This document shows positions 17,814-27,026 of a stretch of 64,000 nt of DNA, one piece after another (the stretch's first letter is position 1; each line of letters begins with the position of its first letter). The stretch covers positions 1-64,000 of the forward strand of contig JALNXG010000010.1 of assembly GCA_023230485.1 (NCBI GenBank). The letters run 5' to 3'. Both the position numbers and the translations under genes were made by a program. The notes under the pieces are model-generated. The model was not told the origin of the DNA, did not search any database, and saw only the letters and a program-made list of their open reading frames with translations. The DNA comes from Melioribacteraceae bacterium (GTDB lineage Bacteria > Bacteroidota > Ignavibacteria > Ignavibacteriales > Melioribacteraceae).

Positions 17814-19066
17814 TAACTATTGTATCTTGATAAAGGAAGATAATTTTCACTTGCAGAGTTTTCTGCTGTAATAATAAGATCCATCATATTTTCTGCATTT
17901 TCTACTTTATCATCAACCTCCAAATTAAATATGGATATCAATTCAGAAACAGTATTTATATACCTTATATCCTGATTCGGTAAATTATTTTGGAATGATA
18001 CCGTAAGGTCCATTACACTCTTTGTATTCCCTCTTACAAGCAGTACAATTACTTTATTCTCTATAAGACAGATCTTATCCTTCTTATTTGTTGATAAGCG
18101 AACAGCATTTTGTAATTGCTGAATGGTAACCAAACCTTTCATCTGAGCTGAGTGATCTAATTTGAACGATACTAAGTTAAAAGTCTGTCCGGTACTCTTA
18201 TATAATGCTATCTGATTATTCAAAATAAGCAAGAAATCATTATAGTTATAAATATTTGAAAATGCGTATGGTTCTGATGGTAAATCAATTTTAGTTTGGT
18301 CGAATCTTCTTTGATTAATTGGTGTAAAAGTATAATCGGATGTTTCTCTTAGTTCAGGTACCAATTCTACTGTAACCCCTTTATTAGGGACTATTTGATA
18401 AGTTGTGGTAAAACGTCCTTCGGTGTGACCAACGTTTGGAGTGATTACGACTTGCCCGCCGTGATATCTGTCTTCTGATTTATCCGTCTTTTTTAATTGT
18501 ATTACAGCAGTTACGTAATTAGTTACAATATCAACAATCGATTGTGCTCTTTGAGTAGCTGGTTCTCCTATAACAAATAAACTCGTTATATCTTTTTCTT
18601 CAATTGTTTCTAATGTATGCAGGAAGGCATCTTTTAAGTAATCAAGATTTCTAAATCCAATGAATGGAGTAAGTTCATCAAAAATTATTCTTGTGGGATG
18701 ATATTGATTTACAACTGTAATAATATCATTTAGATATTCCACTAGATAATCATCAGGGTTGTATAAATCATCTATATCAGTGGGTGGTGCAATACGGACA
18801 ACAATAATTAGATTCTGATTCATATAGGACTGGATATCGAAATTTATCGAAGCCGCTTGAATCATTAAATCTTTTGGTCGCATTAGAGTAAAGAAAACGC
18901 AAACTTCTGCTCCCTTTGCTGCTTCTAATGCGAATTGTAATCCAAGTAATGTTCTTCCTGATTTACGAGGTCCTAAGACAACATAACTTCCACCTCTATA
19001 TATTCCACCCCAGTTCTTATCTATTAACGAAAAACCTGATGGTATTAATCTTATCGCTCCTGACAT
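17813..19066 (-). CDS. KaiC-like RecA-fold ATPase with altered Walker A
   Basis: 417 residues. Residues 1-235 match the KaiC/RecA-superfamily fold: GFSLIDKNWGGIYRGGSYVVLG then the P-loop GPRKSGRT (32-39), and the Walker B strand RIIFDELTPF. The invariant P-loop Lys is replaced by Arg38, and the catalytic EE pair seen in KaiC-type enzymes is absent, so ATP hydrolysis is doubtful. The C-terminal 180 residues (YAFSNIYNYNDFLLILNNQI...) contain no domain I know. It overlaps the TPR porin start by 1 bp and is probably the first gene of that transcript. A regulatory role in polymer export is possible, but is inference from position. Confidence 0.75.
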   Translation of the reverse strand: MSGAIRLIPSGFSLIDKNWGGIYRGGSYVVLGPRKSGRTLLGLQFALEAAKGAEVCVFFTLMRPKDLMIQAASINFDIQSYMNQNLIIVVRIAPPTDIDDLYNPDDYLVEYLNDIITVVNQYHPTRIIFDELTPFIGFRNLDYLKDAFLHTLETIEEKDITSLFVIGEPATQRAQSIVDIVTNYVTAVIQLKKTDKSEDRYHGGQVVITPNVGHTEGRFTTTYQIVPNKGVTVELVPELRETSDYTFTPINQRRFDQTKIDLPSEPYAFSNIYNYNDFLLILNNQIALYKSTGQTFNLVSFKLDHSAQMKGLVTIQQLQNAVRLSTNKKDKICLIENKVIVLLVRGNTKSVMDLTVSFQNNLPNQDIRYINTVSELISIFNLEVDDKVENAENMMDLIITAENSASENYLPLSRYNS

Positions 19067-19142
19067 AGTTTTACCCTTATTATTATCTTAATATTTAAAT
19101 CAATTATAATGCCATAGATTTCTTGCAATATAATAATGTTTT

Positions 19143-19171
19143 TATAAAAAAGATGCTAAATCTTTTAACAA
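19143..19171 (-). promoter_or_regulatory. Candidate promoter for the KaiC-like/porin transcript
   Basis: Minus strand TTGTTA (19166-19171), 17-base spacer, TTTATA (19143-19148); transcription start near 19136, giving a leader of about 70 bases. Weak hexamers in AT-rich DNA, so low confidence. Confidence 0.3.
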
Positions 19172-19201
19172 TCTAAGATAATGTATCTTTTTGATACACA
19201 A

Positions 19202-20857
19202 TTATAATAAACCGAAAATAAAAATAGCAGTGGCGTTCCCGGATATTGTTGGTTCATTTGTAATGTAATCCATTCTATCGTCTCTATAAACAGACTCCAT
19301 CGATTGAAATTGATTTAATATATCCGGTTTATCATATTGAATATTGTATTTCTTCAGAAACTCTTCAGCAGCTGGTCCGGCAGAAAATCCACCGGGTAGG
19401 CTCTTTTTAATATAATTTATTTGATGATGAAATTGCCTAGTATGGACAGTTCCTTTACCGGCAATAAATGATATTCCCCAAGGATTTCTTCCGATTAAAT
19501 AATCTCTTTGATAAGTAGCTAACGAATCGAATTGATTATCTTTCGTCAGGTTTTTATATAAAATATTTTGCAACACTATTCCGGCTAATGTTAGATTTGT
19601 TCCCCATGTAGCTTCAACGCCTTTTTCAAACGGATCATTGTTTTTTATCCGATTAAACTCGACTAAATTATTTAAAATATATTGAGCATATTTAATATCA
19701 TATTTTGCGAGTCTATAATGTGCTAAAGAATTAATATTACCCCAGCTCCACCAAAAATCTGAACCCGCAATAGTTGCATATTTAACAGCATCATTATAAT
19801 AATCTTTTTTATTCGTTACAGCATAAAGTTCAATTGCAGCTAAAGCGAGTTTCCCTTCATAATTTTTATCGATGTACATTCCAGTACCTGAATTATCAAC
19901 ATCCTGCGCCCTTGCAACTAAGGAATAAAATAATTGAGAAGTTTTCAGGCATTTATCAGAATACTCCGGGTAATTTAAAACGTTTTTCCAAATCTTTGCT
20001 CCTATCGCAAGGGTTGCGGAATAAATCCCAATTAAATTCTTCCCCATCCCTATAAATGCAGGTCTGTCAAATGCAAGATCATCCTTTTCAGGCATTCTCC
20101 AACCCACATCATGGTCTCTTAAATCCTGCACCTGCGTAACTAATTTTTTATCTTCATAATTACATCTAAGCAACCAATCCAATCCTATTTTTGCTTCCTC
20201 AAGTATATCAGCTACATTGTTTTTATTTCTATCAAAGCTAAATTTCTCCGGGGCATAATCATAAGCGAACAAAAGCATATAAGTTGAAAACGCAGTCGTG
20301 TTCAAAAATTTAACGTAATCCCCTGCATCATGCCATCCGCCGGTTACATCGAATTTTTTATTTATCGATATCCCATTTTCAATTAATGAAGTGGCATCTG
20401 CTATATGGCATACTTCGTGAAGACTAGGATCAGTATAACCACATCTTTGTACTTTGAAAAATTCTAATAGCAATTGCGGTAAATCAGAATAAACCCATCG
20501 ACTAATTTTAAAATTATATGACTTCGTATTTTTTATTTCAATATAGTAATCACCCTCTGCGGTTAATTCACTGAAATGTATTTCATAGAAATTCTTAAAC
20601 TTTCCATAACCTTGAGTAGTTTTTTGAATTAAATCTGAATATGCAGCTTTACCCGATGTAATATTAAATATTGTAAAACGTACATCGGTTAAGTCTGCAT
20701 TAGTAAGGATCACCGCACTCTTTATATCATTAGGAAGAAATCCAATTTGATTAGCTCTAATATATAATGGAGCAACTTCTGCGCTAATAAGTCCTAAAGG
20801 AAACAATGTAATAATCAATACTATTAAGAGATATATTTTTGATATTATTTTCGTCAT
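19202..20857 (-). CDS. Glycoside hydrolase family 9 endoglucanase-like enzyme
   Basis: 551-residue secreted enzyme: signal peptide (about 1-26), an N-terminal Ig-like CelD domain (about 28-118, LYIRANQIGFLPNDIKSAVI), and a GH9 (alpha/alpha)6 barrel. The catalytic-base motif GGWHDAGDYVKF (Asp177, Asp180) and the acid Glu535 in YITNEPTISGNA are intact, so an active inverting beta-1,4-glucanase is expected. Family knowledge: GH9 enzymes cut cellulose or related glucans. It lies 135 bases upstream of the KaiC-like/porin genes on the same strand, so it may serve polymer turnover in that locus, or be an independent plant-polymer degrader. Confidence 0.9.
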   Translation of the reverse strand: MTKIISKIYLLIVLIITLFPLGLISAEVAPLYIRANQIGFLPNDIKSAVILTNADLTDVRFTIFNITSGKAAYSDLIQKTTQGYGKFKNFYEIHFSELTAEGDYYIEIKNTKSYNFKISRWVYSDLPQLLLEFFKVQRCGYTDPSLHEVCHIADATSLIENGISINKKFDVTGGWHDAGDYVKFLNTTAFSTYMLLFAYDYAPEKFSFDRNKNNVADILEEAKIGLDWLLRCNYEDKKLVTQVQDLRDHDVGWRMPEKDDLAFDRPAFIGMGKNLIGIYSATLAIGAKIWKNVLNYPEYSDKCLKTSQLFYSLVARAQDVDNSGTGMYIDKNYEGKLALAAIELYAVTNKKDYYNDAVKYATIAGSDFWWSWGNINSLAHYRLAKYDIKYAQYILNNLVEFNRIKNNDPFEKGVEATWGTNLTLAGIVLQNILYKNLTKDNQFDSLATYQRDYLIGRNPWGISFIAGKGTVHTRQFHHQINYIKKSLPGGFSAGPAAEEFLKKYNIQYDKPDILNQFQSMESVYRDDRMDYITNEPTISGNATAIFIFGLL

Positions 20858-20948
20858 TCATTTTTCCGAATAATCTAAAATGTAATATATATAAATAGAG
20901 TAATAAATTAAATAATTGGATAAAATTCAAAAAAGATTTCATAATTTA

Positions 20949-20977
20949 TTGCAACTAAAAGAGATATACCTGATATT
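20949..20977 (+). promoter_or_regulatory. Candidate promoter of the NSS transporter gene
   Basis: TTGCAA (20949-20954), 17-base spacer, GATATT (20972-20977); start near 20984 gives a 24-base leader with the ribosome site TTTTGGAG before the ATG at 21008. Confidence 0.4.
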
Positions 20978-21007
20978 TGTACTTCCGTGTCAAATTTTGG
21001 AGCATCA

Positions 21008-22570
21008 ATGGAGAACCAGACTCAAGAAAGAGAGCAGTGGGGCAGTAGATTTGGTTTGATTTTGGCTGTAGCAGGTAATGCAATAGGATTAGGTAATTTC
21101 CTCCGTTTCCCTGTCCAAGCCGCACAGAATGGTGGCGGTGCGTTTATGATTCCGTATTTTATCTTCTTTTTAGTACTAGGTATTCCCCTCATGTGGATCG
21201 AATGGGGCATCGGCAGATATGGTGGCAAACATCGTCATGGCAGTACTCCCGGTATGTTCGATCTTTTATGGAAGAATAAAGCCGCTAAATATCTCGGTAC
21301 TCTCGGATTATTTATGTCCTTGGTCATTATGATCTATTATGCATATATAGAATCATGGACTCTCGGCTTTAGCTTCTTTTCACTTACTAAAGAATACTTC
21401 GGTTTAGAAAGTTTTGATGCTATGAAGAGCTTTCTTTATAGTTTCCAAGGAAGAATTGATGGTAATCATTTTGATGGAATTTATGTCGCATATATATTTT
21501 TATTAATTACTTTAGCAGTGAATTTCTTTGTTCTATATAAAGGCATTTCTAAAGGGATTGAAACATTAGCAAAAATTGCAATGCCATTATTATTCTTATT
21601 TGCAATTATTATTGCAATCAGAGTATTAACATTGGGTACTCCGAATCCTGCTATACCCGAAAATTCGGTTTCAAATGGTTTTGGATTTATTTGGAATCCT
21701 GATTTTACTGCACTATGGGATCCAAAAATTTGGCTTGCGGCAGCAGGACAAATATTTTTTACTCTTTCTGTTGGTATGGGAACTATCCATGCTTATGCAA
21801 GTTATCTTAAACCGAAAGATGATATAGCTCTTTCAGGATTAACCACAGCGGCAACAAATGAATTTGCAGAAGTTATTCTTGGTGGTTCAATAGCAATCCC
21901 TGCGGCTATTGCATTTTTTGGTGTTACTGCAACTGTTCAAATGGCAACCGGCGGTGCTTTCGATATTGGCTTCGCTTCTCTTCCGCTTGTATTTGAAAGA
22001 ATTCCATTCGGTCAATATTTCGGTTTTATGTGGTTTCTATTATTATTCTTTGCAGGGATTACTTCATCGGTCGCAATGGGTCAACCACTTATAGCCTTCC
22101 TCGAAGATGAATTTAAGTTCTCTCGGAAAAAAGCTGTGGGTGCTTTAGCTATGGTTGTTTTCCTTGCTGTTCATCTTGTTGTATTCTACTTGAAATATGG
22201 ATTCTTAGATGAAATGGATTATTGGGCCGGTACATTTGGACTTGTAGTTTTTGCATTAATTGAAACCGTTTTATTTATCTGGGTATTTGGACCCGAAAAA
22301 GCTTGGGCTGAAATTAATGATGGCGGAGATCTCAAAATTCCAAGAGTATTTTTCTACTTAATGAAATTTGTCACTCCAGTCGTATTATTTGGAATTATGA
22401 TTTGGTGGTTTATTAATGATGCTATACCTATATTGTTTTTATCAAATACTCCGCCGGAGAATGTACCTTATGTGTGGGGAGCTAGATTACTACTAGTTGG
22501 TATTTATATAGGTTTAGCACTTATGGTAAGAAAAGCATGGCAATTAAATAGGAGTAATCATGGGACTTAG
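21008..22570 (+). CDS. Sodium-dependent transporter, NSS/SNF family
   Basis: Inner-membrane Na+-coupled symporter for amino acids or related amines, LeuT fold. The hallmark first helix is clear (SRFGLILAVAGNAIGLGNFLRFPVQAAQNGGGAF, unwound GNAIGLGN Na+/substrate site), with about 12 transmembrane segments over 520 residues. I choose the ATG at 21008 (MENQTQERE), which follows GGAG at proper spacing, rather than the upstream GTG at 20987. A 34-codon gene overlaps its 3' end by 11 bases and looks like a MetS-type small subunit, which hints at methionine or aliphatic amino-acid uptake as in MetP/MetS (inference). Confidence 0.92.
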   Translation: MENQTQEREQWGSRFGLILAVAGNAIGLGNFLRFPVQAAQNGGGAFMIPYFIFFLVLGIPLMWIEWGIGRYGGKHRHGSTPGMFDLLWKNKAAKYLGTLGLFMSLVIMIYYAYIESWTLGFSFFSLTKEYFGLESFDAMKSFLYSFQGRIDGNHFDGIYVAYIFLLITLAVNFFVLYKGISKGIETLAKIAMPLLFLFAIIIAIRVLTLGTPNPAIPENSVSNGFGFIWNPDFTALWDPKIWLAAAGQIFFTLSVGMGTIHAYASYLKPKDDIALSGLTTAATNEFAEVILGGSIAIPAAIAFFGVTATVQMATGGAFDIGFASLPLVFERIPFGQYFGFMWFLLLFFAGITSSVAMGQPLIAFLEDEFKFSRKKAVGALAMVVFLAVHLVVFYLKYGFLDEMDYWAGTFGLVVFALIETVLFIWVFGPEKAWAEINDGGDLKIPRVFFYLMKFVTPVVLFGIMIWWFINDAIPILFLSNTPPENVPYVWGARLLLVGIYIGLALMVRKAWQLNRSNHGT

Positions 22571-22664
22571 TAATGAAGGAATCATTTTTTTAGTGGCAGC
22601 GTGGACTTCTATTTTTACATTAATCTCCTACTGCTATTGGAAAATTTTTACGGTTAAGAAGTAA
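22560..22664 (+). CDS. MetS-like small subunit of the NSS transporter
   Basis: A 34-residue single-span protein beginning MGLSNEGIIFLVAAWTSIF and ending CYWKIFTVKK. It overlaps the transporter gene by 11 bases and has a strong ribosome site of its own, AGGAGTAATC, directly before the ATG. Tiny one-helix partners encoded just after NSS transporters are known (MetS family), and the size, hydrophobic helix and basic tail fit. The sequence match to MetS is by pattern only. Confidence 0.7.
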   Translation: MGLSNEGIIFLVAAWTSIFTLISYCYWKIFTVKK

Positions 22665-22670
22665 AACTAC

Positions 22671-22697
22671 AAGCGGCAGATTTTTGGTCTGCCGCTT
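22671..22697 (+). terminator. Terminator hairpin between NSS/MetS and the phosphofructokinase gene
   Basis: Perfect 10-bp stem AAGCGGCAGA / TCTGCCGCTT with loop TTTTTGG, placed between two convergent transcription units. No long T-run follows on either strand, so termination could be weak or factor-assisted. Confidence 0.6.
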
Positions 22698-22735
22698 TCA
22701 TAAATACTTCAAATTATATACAGATGATTATCTTC

Positions 22736-23782
22736 TCAACCAAAGAATGTGCTTGCTACATCAAATAACTTCAAGTCCACGGTCTTTAATTTTCCAACAG
22801 CTTCAGCAAGACTTGCAGCAACAATTTCACTTCCCTGTAATGCTGCCATATAACCATATTTTTCTTCTACTAATAGTTCAACGGCAAAAACACCAAATCT
22901 TGTAGCTAATACTCTATCATATGCAGTTGGTGAACCACCTCTCTGAATATGTCCTAAGATTGTAGCTCTTGTTTCAAATCCTGTCCTCTTTTCAATCTCT
23001 TCAGCTAAAATATTTCCGATACCGCCTAATCTAACATGTCCGAAAGAATCTTTTTTCATACTTGTAAGAACAAAAGAACCATCTTTATCAGATTCTTCTT
23101 CAGTTTGAAGCTTAGCACCTTCAGAAACTACTACAATACTGAATGATTTACCACGTGCATGTCTTTGTTTTAATACATCAACCACTTCATCAAAGTTAAA
23201 TGGTTTTTCGGGAATTAGAATAATATCAGCACCACCTGCAATTCCTGAATGCACAGCAATCCATCCTGCGTGTCTTCCCATAACTTCTACAACAATCACT
23301 CTATTATGAGATTCAGCAGTCGTATGCAGTCTATCTATTGCTTCAGTAGCAATATTTACAGCAGTATCAAACCCAAATGTATAATCAGTAGCATTTAAGT
23401 CATTATCAATTGTTTTAGGCACGCCTACAACTTTAACGCCTGAAGCAGCAAGTTTGGATGCAACTCCCAACGTATCTTCGCCACCAATTGCTACGATACA
23501 ATCAATACCATTCTTTTCCATATTCTCTTTTAATGTTGCTTCGCCATTCTCAACTTTATAAACATTTGTTCTTGAAGTACCGAGAATAGTACCACCTCTA
23601 TGAAGAATACCGGAAACAGATTCCATATTTAAAGGAGTATAATTATTTTCTAAAATTCCTTTCCAACCTTCTTTAATACCAATACATTCGTGTCCAAGGC
23701 TTAAAGATTTACGAACAACCGCACGAATAACAGCATTCAATCCGGGGCAATCGCCACCACCTGTCAATACACCAATTTTCAT
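22736..23782 (-). CDS. pfp: 6-phosphofructokinase, probably pyrophosphate-dependent
   Basis: Glycolytic enzyme of the PFKA superfamily, 348 residues. It phosphorylates fructose 6-phosphate (PKTIDND catalytic loop 122-128, MGRHAGW, GHIQRGGSP). Two donor-determining positions point to pyrophosphate rather than ATP: GGEDT (100-104), with Asp where ATP enzymes have Gly, and PKTIDND, with Lys where ATP enzymes have PGTIDND. These are established discriminators between PPi- and ATP-enzymes; the assignment here is from reading them. Followed by no other gene in its transcript; uvrD lies 17 bases upstream. Confidence 0.88.
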   Translation of the reverse strand: MKIGVLTGGGDCPGLNAVIRAVVRKSLSLGHECIGIKEGWKGILENNYTPLNMESVSGILHRGGTILGTSRTNVYKVENGEATLKENMEKNGIDCIVAIGGEDTLGVASKLAASGVKVVGVPKTIDNDLNATDYTFGFDTAVNIATEAIDRLHTTAESHNRVIVVEVMGRHAGWIAVHSGIAGGADIILIPEKPFNFDEVVDVLKQRHARGKSFSIVVVSEGAKLQTEEESDKDGSFVLTSMKKDSFGHVRLGGIGNILAEEIEKRTGFETRATILGHIQRGGSPTAYDRVLATRFGVFAVELLVEEKYGYMAALQGSEIVAASLAEAVGKLKTVDLKLFDVASTFFG

Positions 23783-23799
23783 TTCTACTCCATTATTTA

Positions 23800-25974
23800 T
23801 TATAAAAGTTTCAGATTAGCAAATTTTACTAATAACTGCTTCGTCCCTGAATCCTCAAATGATATCGTTATTCTTTGAGTATCTCCATTTCCGGTTATAG
23901 CCAATACTTTCCCTTGCCCAAAAATATCATGACTCACACGACTTCCCACTCTAAAAGATCTTCTTTCTTGATCAAAATCATCATAGCTCTCTTGATAATA
24001 TTCATCAAAATCACCTTTTCTTCTTCTGCCACTTTTTCTATTGCTTCCATCAATTACGTCTTCGACAGAATCAGGGTTAAGTTCTTCAATAAATCTCGAT
24101 TTATTTTGATAAGCTACTTCTCCAAATCTATAACGTGAACGTGCAAATGAAATAAAAACCTTTTTCATTGCTCGCGTTATTGCCACATAAAATAATCTCC
24201 TTTCCTCTTCGATTTTTGAATCAGAATCAAATCTTGGATTTAATGGGAATATATCTTCTTCACATCCTGTAATGAATACTACCGGGAATTCTAATCCCTT
24301 AGCACTATGTACTGTCATTAATGTAATTGAATTTTTCGATTCATCATATTGATCTATCCCTGCAACTAAGGATACTTCAGCTAGGTACTGCTCTAATGTT
24401 GCTTCCGGGAATTCTTTATTGAATTCTTGAATTGAAGATAATAGTTCATGTACATTATCGTATCTACTAACAGAATCTTGAGAATTTTCTTCTTTATACA
24501 TTCTCAATACACCTAATTCATCAACTAATGCAGAAGTTAGTTCTCCAATAGAAAGTTTTGATTGTAAAGCAATATATTTATCTAATAATATTCTGAATTG
24601 TTTTACATTTTTCTGTATTCTTTCTTTAACTTCAATAACCTCGAATACTCTAGCCATAGTCTTAAATAAAGACAAATTATGCTTTCTTGAAAATGCAATC
24701 ATTTTTGTTATTGATGTATTACCAATTCCTCTTTGGGGAAAATTCATTATTCTTAATAAACTTTCTTCATCATCTTGATTTGAAAGTACTCTTAAATAAG
24801 CGAGAATATCTTTTACTTCTTTTCTTCTGTAAAACTCAACTCCACCGACAATCTTATAAGGAATTTTTTCTCTTCTAAATGCATCTTCTAAAGCTCTTGA
24901 TTGAGCATTTGTACGATATAATATCGCAATATCGTTTAACGACAATTTCTTAGTAGAAATTTCCTTTTTAATTTTTTTTGCAATTTGAAAAGCTTCATCC
25001 TTTTCATCAGAACATTTGATTAGAGTAATCTCTTCCCCTTCCGGGTTTTCTGTCCAAAGAGTTTTTGCTATCTGTTCTGTATTCTTTTTTATTACAGAAT
25101 CTGCTGCTAAAAGTATATTTTTTGTCGAACGGTAATTTTGCTCTAATCTAAATATTTTTGATTTATTGAAATCCTTCTCGAAATCGAGCATGTTTCTGAT
25201 GTTTGCTCCTCTCCATCCATAAATACTTTGAGCATCATCTCCTACAACACATAACTTATCTTTTAATGGAGATAAAATCTTTACAATTTCATACTGTGCA
25301 TTATTAGTATCTTGGTATTCATCCACTAGAATGTATTTAAACATTTTTTTGTATTTCTGAAGAATACGAGTATGATTATTGAATAATTCAATTGGTTTAA
25401 GAAGAAGATCATCAAAATCCATCGAATTATTTTCTCTTAATCTTTTATTATATTCGATATAAACTTCACCAATCTTTTTTTCGGCAATCGTACTGGCAAT
25501 ATTATTTGAATATTCTTCGGGAGTAATCATATGATTTTTGAAATTACTGATTTTATGCTGGATTGAATTTGCGGTAACATTTTCGAGGTTTATACTCAAA
25601 TATTGGAGAATATTACTTACTAAAGAAACGGAATCTTCTCTATCATAAATAGAAAAATTACTACTGTAATTAATTGCGGAAGCTTCAATTCGTAAAATTC
25701 TTGCGAAGATAGAATGGAAAGTACCCATCCAAAGAGAATCCGCCTTTTTACCGATTAACTCACGGATTCTTTCTTTCATTTCTCTGGCGGCTTTGTTTGT
25801 AAATGTTAAAGCAAGAATAGATTCGGGTTCGAGTCCTTCTTGAATAAGATATGCAATTTTATAAGTTAAAACCCTAGTCTTACCCGAGCCGGCACCGGCA
25901 ACAACGATGTGAGGTCCGGCATTATACTCTACGGCATTTCTTTGTTGCTCGTTTAGCTTACTTAAAATTTTCAT
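23800..25974 (-). CDS. uvrD: UvrD/PcrA-type DNA helicase
   Basis: Superfamily 1A 3'-5' DNA helicase for nucleotide-excision and mismatch repair and for clearing RecA or stalled complexes. All motifs are visible: LNEQQRNAVEY (Q motif), GAGSGKT (27-33), ALTFTNKAAREMKER, VDEYQDTN (Walker B), GDDAQSIYGWRGA, LEQNYRST, LMTVHSAKGLEFPVVF, FYVAITRA. The PcrA-type C-terminal module is present (VSHDIFGQGKVLAI, last 50 residues). Length 724 is normal. ATG at 25974 follows AAGGAT. No LexA-like palindrome is seen upstream, unlike E. coli uvrD. Confidence 0.93.
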   Translation of the reverse strand: MKILSKLNEQQRNAVEYNAGPHIVVAGAGSGKTRVLTYKIAYLIQEGLEPESILALTFTNKAAREMKERIRELIGKKADSLWMGTFHSIFARILRIEASAINYSSNFSIYDREDSVSLVSNILQYLSINLENVTANSIQHKISNFKNHMITPEEYSNNIASTIAEKKIGEVYIEYNKRLRENNSMDFDDLLLKPIELFNNHTRILQKYKKMFKYILVDEYQDTNNAQYEIVKILSPLKDKLCVVGDDAQSIYGWRGANIRNMLDFEKDFNKSKIFRLEQNYRSTKNILLAADSVIKKNTEQIAKTLWTENPEGEEITLIKCSDEKDEAFQIAKKIKKEISTKKLSLNDIAILYRTNAQSRALEDAFRREKIPYKIVGGVEFYRRKEVKDILAYLRVLSNQDDEESLLRIMNFPQRGIGNTSITKMIAFSRKHNLSLFKTMARVFEVIEVKERIQKNVKQFRILLDKYIALQSKLSIGELTSALVDELGVLRMYKEENSQDSVSRYDNVHELLSSIQEFNKEFPEATLEQYLAEVSLVAGIDQYDESKNSITLMTVHSAKGLEFPVVFITGCEEDIFPLNPRFDSDSKIEEERRLFYVAITRAMKKVFISFARSRYRFGEVAYQNKSRFIEELNPDSVEDVIDGSNRKSGRRRKGDFDEYYQESYDDFDQERRSFRVGSRVSHDIFGQGKVLAITGNGDTQRITISFEDSGTKQLLVKFANLKLL

Positions 25975-26051
25975 ATATCCTTTATTTTTTAGCTTGCAAA
26001 TTTACGAAATAAAGGTGAAAATTTCAATTTAGATTAAATAATTGCACTTTC

Positions 26052-27014
26052 TTAGAGCTTTATAATGAATTTTCCGTCTTTCATAATAATTTTTTCGTCA
26101 AAATAGACAGTTGGCTTCTTAATTACGCCATCGACGTGAATTGGAACGTTCACAGAACCGCCCATCGACTTATTGTCCCCCAGCGCAATATGGATCGTCC
26201 CCATTACTTTTTCATCTTCAAGTATAAAACCGCTTAACTTTGCTTTATCGTTAGTTCCAATTCCAAATTCTGCAATATTTCTTCCTTTTTTACCAAAAGG
26301 TTTTAACATCTCTATCAATTGATTTGCTTTTTTATCGCCGGTTATTTCAGTTGCTAAACCATTCTTGACATGAATTGTTATCGGTTTTTCTAACATCCCG
26401 ATTCCGGCAAATGAACCATCGACAATGAATACACCATTCGTTTTACCTTCCCAAGGAGCTAAGAATGTTTCGCCTGTTGGCAAGTTTCCACTTTCGGTTT
26501 TTTTATGGAAAAGTCCTTTACTTGCATAAATTCCTCTCCCCTTCATATCCATCGTAATATCAGTTCCAAGCTTAGTAGTTACTCTTACAGTGGAAACCTT
26601 TTCTAATATTTTTTTAAGCTTGATGGTACGGCTAGAAATTGCTTTATAGTCAGCATTTAACCCCCTTATCATAATCTCTTCAGTAATGCCGGGGAAAGTT
26701 GCCACTCTTACTCCCGAAGCAGAAGCCGCCCTTCTTGCATTCGTGTGAGTCAATGATTTTGTAGTCGGACATAGAACAATATCATATTTTTTCATTAATT
26801 CAGCGATTTGTGGAGTTGGTTCTTCACCATTAGTTTTTCCTGGTTTGGTTTCTACTAATAGTGCTTCGACACCAAGTTCTAGTGCAGCTTGAAACAAATA
26901 TTCACCAATCTCTTTCTTATTACTATCTGTAATTACTAATACCTTTTCCTTCTTCTTTAATCCCATACAGTCTTTAATTGCAATTTTCGCAGCATCGTAT
27001 AATTTTTTTTTCAT
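26052..27014 (-). CDS. Aminopeptidase-like protein (leucyl aminopeptidase/M29-related, COG2309)
   Basis: 320 residues. The N-terminal domain (1-115) has the M29-type pattern GLKKKEKVLVITDSN and YDIVLCPTTKSLTHTNARR. The C-terminal part has GNLPTGETFLAPWEGKTNGVFIVDGSF, IAEFGIGTNDKAK and MGTIHIALGDNKSMGG, which fit metal-dependent aminopeptidases of this clan. Likely cytoplasmic, since no signal peptide is seen. It ends a leftward run of peptide-related genes (OPT transporter, PepD), which supports a role in using imported peptides. Confidence 0.8.
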   Translation of the reverse strand: MKKKLYDAAKIAIKDCMGLKKKEKVLVITDSNKKEIGEYLFQAALELGVEALLVETKPGKTNGEEPTPQIAELMKKYDIVLCPTTKSLTHTNARRAASASGVRVATFPGITEEIMIRGLNADYKAISSRTIKLKKILEKVSTVRVTTKLGTDITMDMKGRGIYASKGLFHKKTESGNLPTGETFLAPWEGKTNGVFIVDGSFAGIGMLEKPITIHVKNGLATEITGDKKANQLIEMLKPFGKKGRNIAEFGIGTNDKAKLSGFILEDEKVMGTIHIALGDNKSMGGSVNVPIHVDGVIKKPTVYFDEKIIMKDGKFIIKL

Positions 27015-27026
27015 TTTTATCTCTCC

